From NCBI GenBank assembly GCA_014239005.1, contig JABAAA010000049.1:1791-8191 (forward strand): 6,401 nt of DNA, written 5' to 3'. The position numbers and the translations under genes are program-made. The notes below the pieces were generated by a model. The model did no database searches and was not told the origin of the DNA. It was given only the letters and a program-made list of their open reading frames with translations. Below are positions 1 to 6,227 of the stretch, one piece after another; position 1 is the first letter of the stretch, and each line of letters opens with the position of its first letter. This DNA is from Alphaproteobacteria bacterium. GTDB taxonomy: Bacteria > Pseudomonadota > Alphaproteobacteria > JABAAW01.

Positions 1-665
<665 letters not shown>

Positions 666-669
666 CTCC

Positions 670-2433
670 TCAGACGAGCATCTTGCCGTCGTCCGAAACC
701 TCGGCTTGCTGCTCGTCGCCCAACAGCATCTCGTTGTGCGCAGCCCCTGAGGGAATCATCGGAAAGCAGTTCGCGTGCTGATCGACGCAGATATCCGCAA
801 GCACCGCGCCCGGATGCTCGATCATCTGCGCAATCACATCGTCGAGCTCGGAGGGCTTCGTCGCGCGCAAACCCCGTGCACCGTAGGCTTCGGCGAGCTT
901 GACGAAATCGGGCAGGGAAGCCGTGTAGCTCTCGGCGTAGCGACCGCCGTGCAACAGCTCCTGCCACTGACGCACCATGCCCATGTATTGGTTGTTGAGA
1001 ATGAACACCTTCACCGGCAGGCGTTGCTGGACGGCGGTCGAAAGCTCTTGCATGTTCATGAGGATCGAAGCTTCGCCGGCGATGTCGATGACGAGCTCGC
1101 GGGGATAGGCGAGCTGTACGCCGATGGCTGCCGGCAAGCCGTAGCCCATCGTTCCCAGTCCTCCTGATGTCATCCAACGTCGAGGCTTTTCAAACGGAAA
1201 GTGTTGCGCTGCCCACATCTGATGTTGTCCTACTTCGGTGGTGATACGCACCGCTCGGTGTTGGGTTGCTTGCACCAAACGTCGGATCGCCTCTTGGGGT
1301 TGGATCTTCTTGTCGTCGGCGCGAAAGGCGAGCGAGTTGCGCTTGCGCCACTCGTCGATCTGCTGCCACCATCGCACGAGCGCTTTTCCTTGTGCTGTTT
1401 TTTTGTCTTGCGCCAAGCTCTGCCATACGCGCAAGAGCTCTTTGAGGGCGAGCCCTGCGTCGGCGCAGATTTTTATATCGGCGCGCACGATCTTGTTGAT
1501 CGAGGAGGGATCGATATCGATATGAATCTTTTGTGCGTTGGGAGCGAAGGCGTCGAGCCTTCCCGTGACTCGATCGTCGAAACGTGCGCCGACGCACAGC
1601 ATGACATCGCAGTGATGCATGGCGAGGTTTGCCTCGAAGGTTCCGTGCATGCCGAGCATGCCCAAGAACTGCCGCATCGACGACGGCACACCGCCCAGCC
1701 CCATGAGCGTGAGCGTGATGGGAAAGTTTGTCGTGTCGACAAGGCTTTTAAGACATCGACTTGCCTCGTCGCCCGAGTTGATGACGCCGCCACCTGCGTA
1801 AATAATGGGCTTTTTGGCGACCAGTAGCGCTTCGGCGGCTTGCACGATGGCGCGGGCGTCGGGGGTGGAAGGCGGACGATAGGTGCGATGACGGATGTTG
1901 TCGGGCGCAACATAGGGAGCGAGTGCAAATTGCACATCTTTCGGCAGATCGACGACGACAGGACCCGGTCTGCCGCTGCGTGCGATCGAGAAGGCTTCGT
2001 GGAGCGTGCGTGCAAGCACTTCGGGACGACGCACCAAATAGTTGTGTTTGGTGCAAGCGCGGGTGATGCCGGTGGTGTCGCATTCTTGGAAGGCGTCGGT
2101 TCCGATCAGGTGTAGAGGAACTTGTCCGGTGATGCAAACGATCGGCACCGAATCGAGCAGCGCGTCCGTCAGCCCTGTCACCGCGTTGGTCGCGCCCGGT
2201 CCCGAGGTGACGAGCAACACCCCGACCTTGCCGCTAGCGCGCGCATAGCCCTCGGCGGCGTGCGCTGCGCCCTGCTCGTGGCGCACGAGGATGTGGCGCA
2301 GGCGATTTTGCTGGAACAAGGCATCGTAGATAGGCAAGACTGCGCCGCCGGGGTAGCCGAAGATGCACTCGACACCCTGATCGATGAGAGCTTTCACCAC
2401 CACTTCGGCGCCGGTAAGGGAGGAGGAAGACAT
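670..2433 (-). CDS. ilvB: Acetolactate synthase large (catalytic) subunit
   Basis: This thiamine diphosphate enzyme joins pyruvate to a second 2-keto acid, the first common step of branched-chain amino acid synthesis. The 587 residues are a normal length. An N-terminal ThDP domain at about 5-170 contains FGYPGGAVLPIYDAL and the catalytic Glu53 in RHEQGAAHAAEGYARASGK. A central domain follows at about 195-330, and a C-terminal ThDP domain at about 390-550. In the last, the metal-binding motif reads GEAS (453-456) with LNNQYMGMVRQWQ following at 479; Glu454 sits where most family members have Asp, exactly 27 residues before Asn481. The start is the ATG at 2433-2431, which gives the usual short lead into LTGAEVVVKAL. 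There is no purine-rich ribosome site, because the upstream mRNA is U-rich. ilvH follows after four bases. The symbol ilvI would be equally valid. Confidence 0.97.
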   Translation of the reverse strand: MSSSSLTGAEVVVKALIDQGVECIFGYPGGAVLPIYDALFQQNRLRHILVRHEQGAAHAAEGYARASGKVGVLLVTSGPGATNAVTGLTDALLDSVPIVCITGQVPLHLIGTDAFQECDTTGITRACTKHNYLVRRPEVLARTLHEAFSIARSGRPGPVVVDLPKDVQFALAPYVAPDNIRHRTYRPPSTPDARAIVQAAEALLVAKKPIIYAGGGVINSGDEASRCLKSLVDTTNFPITLTLMGLGGVPSSMRQFLGMLGMHGTFEANLAMHHCDVMLCVGARFDDRVTGRLDAFAPNAQKIHIDIDPSSINKIVRADIKICADAGLALKELLRVWQSLAQDKKTAQGKALVRWWQQIDEWRKRNSLAFRADDKKIQPQEAIRRLVQATQHRAVRITTEVGQHQMWAAQHFPFEKPRRWMTSGGLGTMGYGLPAAIGVQLAYPRELVIDIAGEASILMNMQELSTAVQQRLPVKVFILNNQYMGMVRQWQELLHGGRYAESYTASLPDFVKLAEAYGARGLRATKPSELDDVIAQMIEHPGAVLADICVDQHANCFPMIPSGAAHNEMLLGDEQQAEVSDDGKMLV

Positions 2434-2468
2434 AAAAAGCAGGAAAAAACAGAAAAAAGCAGGAAAAA
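2434..2468. repeat. Phased A-tracts, about 10-base period
   Basis: On the plus strand there are four A-runs at 2434-2438, 2444-2449, 2453-2458 and 2464-2468. They are separated by GCAGG, CAG and GCAGG and their centres lie about 9-10.5 bases apart. The unit is close to AGGAAAAAGC. A-tracts repeated once per helical turn are known to bend DNA, so this may be intrinsically curved DNA directly upstream of ilvB. It could also simply be a slipped-strand tandem repeat. Confidence 0.75.
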
Positions 2469-2501
2469 GCAGCGCGTGCAGTTGTTCTTCAAGGGCTTAT
2501 T
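2434..2501 (-). promoter_or_regulatory. miaA-ilvB spacer / ilvB 5' leader, T-rich on the coding strand
   Basis: This 68-base gap is the longest non-coding stretch in the window. On the coding strand its half nearest ilvB is a series of T5-T6 runs separated by CCTGC-like steps, ending at the ilvB ATG, with no Shine-Dalgarno sequence. The half nearest miaA contains GCACGCGCTGC followed by T5, but that could form only a three-pair stem, so I do not call a terminator. A 32-codon frame (TTG at 2492, stop at 2394) runs through the leader and overlaps the ilvB start. It could be chance. The U-rich leader may serve ribosomal protein S1 binding; this is inference. Confidence 0.4.
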
Positions 2502-3554
2502 CTACACGAGATCGCCGCGAGGGCAAGAGGCTTCACCCCATATTTGCACGACCTTGCGACAGACGCCGTCGCAGTCTTCTACGACCGAATCGCTGACGGT
2601 GTGTTGTTGCGTTGCGTGATGCGGCAGTTGATGGCGCATCCATGTCAGCTGTCGTTTGGCGTAATTTCTTGTTCGCTGTTGTCCTTGTTCGACCATCGTT
2701 TGCCAGGAGATTTCTCCTTTGCAATAGGCTTCGATTTCTTTCAAGCCCAGCGCAGCACGCAAGGGGCTGTCCCAAAAATTTTCCAAAGGATTTTCTAAAG
2801 GATTTTCTAAAGAGTTTTTTGGGGGCGTGGCATTTTCTGCGTTGAACCTGCGCACTTCTTCGATGGCGCCTTGTTTCAGCATGCGTTCAAAGCGTGTGTT
2901 GATCGTTTTGTAAAGGATGGTACGAGGGGGGGAGAGGGTGATCAGTAGGGGTTGTTCTGTTTGTGCGAAGGGGGAGGGTTGTTGGTCGCCTTTGCGAGCG
3001 TCGAGGAGTGAGGCGTTGCAGGTTTCAAAAAATTCAAGCGCGCGCACGATGCGGTGTTGGTCTTGCGGAGCGAGCGTTTGGGCGGTATTGGGGTCGCGTT
3101 GTTGTAGTAGGAGGTAGAGGTTGCGTCCTTCTTTCTGCCAACGTTGCACTTGTTGTCGCGCTTGGGGAGAGGGTTGGGGAAGTTCGGTCAGTCCTCCGAG
3201 CAAGGCTTTAAGATAGAGTCCTGCTCCTCCGCAAACGATGACGGCATCGGAGGGGTGATGGTGCTGGAGGTGACGGAGCAGGGTTCTAGCTTGTTCTGCG
3301 TAGAGTCCTGCGGAGAATCGTTCTTGTGGAGGAGCGATGGCGTAAAGGTGATGGGGGGTTAGTTTTTTGTCTGCGGCGGTGGGTTGTGAGGTAAGGATGG
3401 GGAGGTGTGTATAGAGTTGGAGCGCGTCGGCGTTGACGATGTGGGTTGCGGTGTGAGGCTTGAGGTGTCGAGCAAGCGCGAGGGCGAGATGGGACTTGCC
3501 GCAGGCGGTGGGACCGAAGAGAACGAGCGGACGGAGGGGGTGCGGGGATGCGAT
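2502..3554 (-). CDS. miaA: tRNA dimethylallyltransferase, apparent ATC start
   Basis: MiaA transfers a dimethylallyl group from DMAPP to N6 of A37 in tRNAs that read codons beginning with U. The frame is intact. Counting from the ATC at 3554-3552: P-loop GPTACGKS at 14-21, VNADALQLY at 40-48 (active-site Asp43), PHHLYAI near 71, GGAGLYLKAL at 109-118, DPNTAQTLAPQDQHRIVRALEF in the middle, TRFERML with its conserved Arg, and the C-terminal TRNYAKRQLTW. At about 350 residues it is longer than the usual 300-315, partly through a NSLENPLENPLENF insertion before the ALGLKEI motif. No ATG, GTG or TTG occurs in frame between the stop at 3611-3609 and the P-loop; the first is a TTG at 3203, too late because it would remove the nucleotide site. 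The conserved Thr of GGTxLY is Ala111. The start is uncertain, the family is not. miaA follows flgK by 7 bases on this reading and precedes ilvB by 68. Confidence 0.9.
   Translation of the reverse strand: MASPHPLRPLVLFGPTACGKSHLALALARHLKPHTATHIVNADALQLYTHLPILTSQPTAADKKLTPHHLYAIAPPQERFSAGLYAEQARTLLRHLQHHHPSDAVIVCGGAGLYLKALLGGLTELPQPSPQARQQVQRWQKEGRNLYLLLQQRDPNTAQTLAPQDQHRIVRALEFFETCNASLLDARKGDQQPSPFAQTEQPLLITLSPPRTILYKTINTRFERMLKQGAIEEVRRFNAENATPPKNSLENPLENPLENFWDSPLRAALGLKEIEAYCKGEISWQTMVEQGQQRTRNYAKRQLTWMRHQLPHHATQQHTVSDSVVEDCDGVCRKVVQIWGEASCPRGDLV
2779..2814. repeat. Three tandem 12-base units inside miaA
   Basis: On the plus strand, TTTTCCAAAGGA, TTTTCTAAAGGA and TTTTCTAAAGAG stand head to tail at 2779-2790, 2791-2802 and 2803-2814. 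The length is a multiple of three, so the frame is kept and the protein gains the LENP repeats at roughly residues 247-258. The stretch is much more A/T-rich than its surroundings and sits in a loop before the conserved ALGLKEI segment. It is best explained by slipped-strand duplication. Confidence 0.85.
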
Positions 3555-3561
3555 GACGTTT

Positions 3562-5175
3562 CTACACGCTCGCGAGCAGGTCGTCCAACATTTCTTGCAC
3601 CGATACGATCACCCGCGCGTTCGCAGCGAATGTTCTCTGCAACTGGCTGATCTTCAAAAACTCCTCGTCCAAGTTCACACCGACAAAGTTAGACAACAAG
3701 ACTTGCAACTCCTCGCGCGTTCCTCGCTGCTGCACCGCCCGATCGTCGTACGCCACCACCACATCGTTCAACCTGACCGAAATTCCTTGCACCAAGCCGT
3801 AATAGTTCTGATTCTCCTGACGCAAAGAAGGCGGCAAAGGCAACGGGGCTGTCCCGCCCCCCAAGGCAACATCGATGTTCTCAGCCTGCACGGCGGGGGG
3901 AAAGTTGCGTTCCGCCAACTGAAATGCCGACAAAATGTTTCGCGACGAATCCGATGTCTCCAACGCCTCGCGCAACTCCAACTCAAAGGTGTCGCTCCCT
4001 ATCGTGACGCTGTCCGAATTGCCGTTGAGGATCTCACGAGAAAGCTCGACGGTAAAACGAAACAAATTGTTCGCCGAAGCGCCCGTCGCCACAAACAAAT
4101 CTCGACGCGCCAAGTCGTCCAAGTCCGCCTGCGCCACCCCTCGCTCTCGTAGCTGCTGGACGCGCGACAAATGGAAGACATCGTTCAACGAAGTCGACTG
4201 CGCACCCTCCGCCGTACCCTGAACGCTGCCCGACACGAACGCACGCGCCAAACTCTCCAGCTGGTCTTCATACTTGGCAATCAAGGCGACATCCTCGTCG
4301 GTGCTGATCCTGCTCGTAGCCCCCTCGCGCACCAAGTCGAACAACGCCGTCAGACTGCCCGGACCCAACCTGTTGACATCGTCGTTGGCAACGACATCGC
4401 TATCGACATTCAAGGTGAACTGCTTGCTGCCTCGGTCGTAGCGCAGCTCGTTGGTAATGCCCCCCAACAGCAACGCCCTGCCGTTTTGCAAGTACAGGTT
4501 CTTCGCACCCTTGTCGTCCTCCAACACTTGCAGCGAGATTCGCTCGGCTATGTTGCGCAAGATCTCCTCACGCTGGTTCTCCGCGCCTTCGCCTTGTCCC
4601 GCGTTGCGCGTGCGCGCGACCCGAGCATTCGCATCGCGCAACTGCCCGACCAACCTGTTCACCTCTGCGGTCTGCTGCTCGATCTGATCGTCGAGACGAA
4701 AACGCAGACGCTGCAAGCTCGACGCCGAAGAACGAATCTGCAAGGCGAAATCTCGCGCGCCGGCAACAAACTCGTTATAGGCACTCTCGCTTTCGGGCGA
4801 TGCTTGCAAGTCGCGCAAGGCGCGCTCGAACCTGTTCAACGCAAGATCCAAGGCGGGGGCATCAAAATCGCCCTCCCCCGATGCAATGCCTCCCAAGCCC
4901 GCTTCGATTTTCAACTCTTCGGTATAACGCTGCAAGGTGGAGCGATAGGAAGCCTCGGAAATCTGTTGCGTGTAGCGCCGCTCCAAGCCCTCTGCCGTGA
5001 CACGGCGCACGCGCGCGATACGCACCAAGTTCAGATCGGTCGTCGAGAAGTCAACCTCGTGGCGATGATAGTTCGGATTCTCGGCGTTGGCGATGTTCTG
5101 CGAGCCCAAGCGCACCGCATCGCTCAAGGTCAAGCTGGAAAGAGCCGCGCTCCGCAAGGTCGAAAACAACGCCAT
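3562..5175 (-). CDS. flgK: Flagellar hook-associated protein 1 (hook-filament junction)
   Basis: FlgK is exported through the flagellar type III apparatus and forms the first junction layer between hook and filament. The 537 residues carry both end signatures of the axial family. The N-terminal rod-type motif, with SLTLSDAVRLGSQNIANAEN at about 14-33 followed by PNYHRHEVDF, starts the N-terminal helical region. The C-terminal motif GVNLDEEFLKISQLQRTFAA with NARVIVSVQEMLDDLL ends the protein. Between them are long alpha-helical segments (about 80-200) and a variable middle, as usual. The ATG at 5175 has AGGGGG five bases upstream. The gene lies 9 bases after the FlgN-like gene, its expected chaperone. 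flgL does not follow; miaA does. Codon choice is unlike the neighbours: Leu in the first 23 codons is five TTG and one CTT, and G/T-ending codons prevail throughout. Confidence 0.95.
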   Translation of the reverse strand: MALFSTLRSAALSSLTLSDAVRLGSQNIANAENPNYHRHEVDFSTTDLNLVRIARVRRVTAEGLERRYTQQISEASYRSTLQRYTEELKIEAGLGGIASGEGDFDAPALDLALNRFERALRDLQASPESESAYNEFVAGARDFALQIRSSASSLQRLRFRLDDQIEQQTAEVNRLVGQLRDANARVARTRNAGQGEGAENQREEILRNIAERISLQVLEDDKGAKNLYLQNGRALLLGGITNELRYDRGSKQFTLNVDSDVVANDDVNRLGPGSLTALFDLVREGATSRISTDEDVALIAKYEDQLESLARAFVSGSVQGTAEGAQSTSLNDVFHLSRVQQLRERGVAQADLDDLARRDLFVATGASANNLFRFTVELSREILNGNSDSVTIGSDTFELELREALETSDSSRNILSAFQLAERNFPPAVQAENIDVALGGGTAPLPLPPSLRQENQNYYGLVQGISVRLNDVVVAYDDRAVQQRGTREELQVLLSNFVGVNLDEEFLKISQLQRTFAANARVIVSVQEMLDDLLASV

Positions 5176-5180
5176 CGCAG

Positions 5181-5186
5181 CCCCCT
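5181..5186 (-). promoter_or_regulatory. Ribosome binding site of flgK, overlapping the flgN stop
   Basis: The minus strand reads TAGGGGGCTGCGATG: the AGGGGG overlaps the last two bases of the upstream TAG stop and lies five bases before the flgK ATG. A ribosome ending on flgN would sit on this site, which suggests translational coupling of chaperone and cargo. Confidence 0.7.
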
Positions 5187-5808
5187 ACACCTCGCGCCCG
5201 GAGGCGAGCGAGTGCGACAACGACGTCGAGCCCCCCTCGCTCAAACGTCCCTGCGACGTGTACAACTGAGGTCCTTTGTCATTCTCACCTTGCGCAGCAT
5301 CCGAAAGAGCTTCCAGCAGCATCTCCGAGGATGTCAGCGCCGCCTTCAAGCGCAATCCGTTTCGGCGCAAGGCTTCCTCGAAGCGAACATACAGCGTGCG
5401 CAAACGCTTGCGCACGCCTCGATCCAGCGTTGTAACGAAAGCGGAAAGCTCGCCATGCCCGTCCTCCCCTTTCCCTTTCAGACGCGAAAGTTGCAGATCG
5501 TGTTGCGCAAGCAAAGCCTCCTTCTGCTCCGCTTTGAGGCGAAGGGCGTCCAACGAAGAACGTTCCACCACCATGCGCGTCTCCTCCTCGACGACCTCGG
5601 TCGCTTGCACAACGACGCGCGCCAAAGGTGTCAGATCGCCAAACAGCTCCAAAGAAACAGCACGCCCCGAAGGAACAGCACGCTCCGCAGGTACGGACTT
5701 GACCGATACCTCGTCAGCCCGCAGATGCTCTGCTTGAGACTGCTCTGCTTGAGGCTGCTCTGCTTGAGGCTGCGCTGCTTGAGGCTGTTCGTCCTGTTGC
5801 TGGTTCAT
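5185..5808 (-). CDS. flgN: FlgN-like flagellar export chaperone (probable)
   Basis: FlgN binds FlgK and FlgL in the cytoplasm and delivers them to the export gate. The assignment rests mainly on position, directly before flgK and after flgJ, and on the type of protein. The 207 residues are acidic at the start, then helical and charged, with no membrane segment. Residues 52-110 (with ATEVVEEETRMVVERSSLDAL and then LKAEQKEALLAQHDLQLSRL) have the FlgN pattern of a long helix with a K-x-x-LL turn; a second helix covers about 120-170. The first 28 residues are a QPQAE-type repeat made by a 15-base tandem array, which lengthens the protein beyond the usual 140-160. The ATG at 5808 overlaps the flgJ stop (ATGA) and has GAGGAG eight bases upstream. 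It could instead be an unrelated coiled-coil flagellar protein. Its codons end in G/T, as in flgK. Confidence 0.68.
   Translation of the reverse strand: MNQQQDEQPQAAQPQAEQPQAEQSQAEHLRADEVSVKSVPAERAVPSGRAVSLELFGDLTPLARVVVQATEVVEEETRMVVERSSLDALRLKAEQKEALLAQHDLQLSRLKGKGEDGHGELSAFVTTLDRGVRKRLRTLYVRFEEALRRNGLRLKAALTSSEMLLEALSDAAQGENDKGPQLYTSQGRLSEGGSTSLSHSLASGREV
5394..5417. repeat. Perfect inverted repeat inside flgN
   Basis: GCGTGCGCAA at 5394-5403 and TTGCGCACGC at 5408-5417 are exact reverse complements around a four-base loop. In the mRNA this would be a GC-rich ten-pair stem, roughly mid-gene, encoding the GVRKRLRT stretch. No T-run follows on the coding strand, so it is not a standard terminator. 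Confidence 0.7.
5726..5785. repeat. Four tandem 15-base units at the 5' end of flgN
   Basis: On the plus strand, TGCTCTGCTTGAGAC, TGCTCTGCTTGAGGC (twice) and TGCGCTGCTTGAGGC stand head to tail. The two middle units are identical; the outer ones differ by one base each. The length is a multiple of three, so the array gives a repeated five-residue Q-P/S-Q-A-E/A block at about residues 8-27. The copy number could vary between strains without breaking the frame. Confidence 0.9.
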
Positions 5809-6194
5809 CGTGCTTGCTCCTCAAGAGTCAATGGTCGTTGGATCGCGGGGTCGTTGAGTTGTTGGGTTGTCGTTTCTTGCGTTGTCTGTTGCAGGGTCAA
5901 GAGCTGTCGGTAGACGAGGTCGGCGATTCCTATGCCGCCACGTTTTGCCAAGATCTCTGCGTATTGCTCGTGGAGCTGCGATGTCCATATTTTCTCTGCG
6001 TTGCTGCCTCCTCCGAACGCGTCTTCTTGGGGTTCGGGGATCAGGTCTTCGAGGATGGTGCGCAAGAAGAAGGCTTCGAACTTTTCTGCAGCGCTTCTCG
6101 CTTGTTCCTTGCCGCCGCTCGCCGTGTCGATGACGGGCGGAGGTGCGGGCGGCGAGAGCAGGGGAAGGAGGTCGGGGCGGCTGGTGATGTCCAT
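5805..6194 (-). CDS. flgJ: Rod-binding protein, one-domain FlgJ (CheL type)
   Basis: The N-terminal FlgJ domain caps or guides assembly of the flagellar rod in the periplasm. This 129-residue protein has only that domain: AAEKFEAFFLRTILEDL at about 35-51, then NAEKIWTSQLHEQYAEIL and AKRGGIGIADLVYRQLL ending near 98. The muramidase domain found in enterobacterial FlgJ is absent, as is normal in alphaproteobacteria, where the protein is also called CheL. A Pro-rich segment (15-20) precedes the domain and a Gln/Thr-rich tail follows. The ATG at 6194 has no visible ribosome site; the 33-base gap to flgI is mostly a tandem repeat and is in frame with flgI. The stop overlaps the flgN start. Codons end mostly in C, unlike flgN and flgK. 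Confidence 0.9.
   Translation of the reverse strand: MDITSRPDLLPLLSPPAPPPVIDTASGGKEQARSAAEKFEAFFLRTILEDLIPEPQEDAFGGGSNAEKIWTSQLHEQYAEILAKRGGIGIADLVYRQLLTLQQTTQETTTQQLNDPAIQRPLTLEEQAR
5817..5822 (-). promoter_or_regulatory. Ribosome binding site of flgN
   Basis: GAGGAG on the minus strand, eight bases before the flgN ATG and inside the last codons of flgJ. It supports the ATG at 5808-5806 as the start and fits translational coupling through the ATGA overlap. Confidence 0.75.
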
Positions 6195-6218
6195 GTTCGT
6201 ATCCGTGTTCGTGTCCGT
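6195..6218. repeat. Two tandem 12-base units in the flgI-flgJ gap
   Basis: On the plus strand, GTTCGTATCCGT (6195-6206) and GTTCGTGTCCGT (6207-6218) differ by one base and fill 24 of the 33 bases between the flgI stop and the flgJ ATG. On the coding strand the gap is in frame with both genes and would read QLVTDTNTDTN. It leaves no room for a Shine-Dalgarno sequence. Confidence 0.8.
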
Positions 6219-6227
6219 GACGAGTTG

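Noticed and set aside
1510..1521. ATCGATATCGAT, a perfect 12-base palindrome in ilvB
   Set aside because: It encodes the conserved IDID segment with ordinary codons; explained by the protein sequence.
2462..2482. GCACGCGCTGC followed by T5 as a terminator or attenuator before ilvB
   Set aside because: Only three base pairs can form in the stem, too weak for an intrinsic terminator.
2705..2718. AGGAGA-TT-TCTCCT palindrome in miaA
   Set aside because: Six-base arms within coding sequence with no T-run or gene border nearby; compatible with chance.
2502..3203. A shorter miaA starting at the TTG at 3203
   Set aside because: This would remove the P-loop, the active-site Asp and the GGxGLY motif, all of which are clearly encoded upstream in the same frame.
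3552..3608. A programmed +1 frameshift fusing FlgK to MiaA
   Set aside because: The frames do overlap by +1, but I see no slippery codon or stimulatory element at the GTG TAG stop, and FlgK ends at its normal C-terminus. Kept only as an alternative to the ATC start.
4171..5913. A 580-codon open frame on the plus strand opposite flgK and flgN
   Set aside because: It is in codon register with both genes, so stops could arise only from TTA, CTA or TCA codons, which these G/T-ending genes avoid. The product is Arg/Gln/Leu-rich with no recognisable domain.
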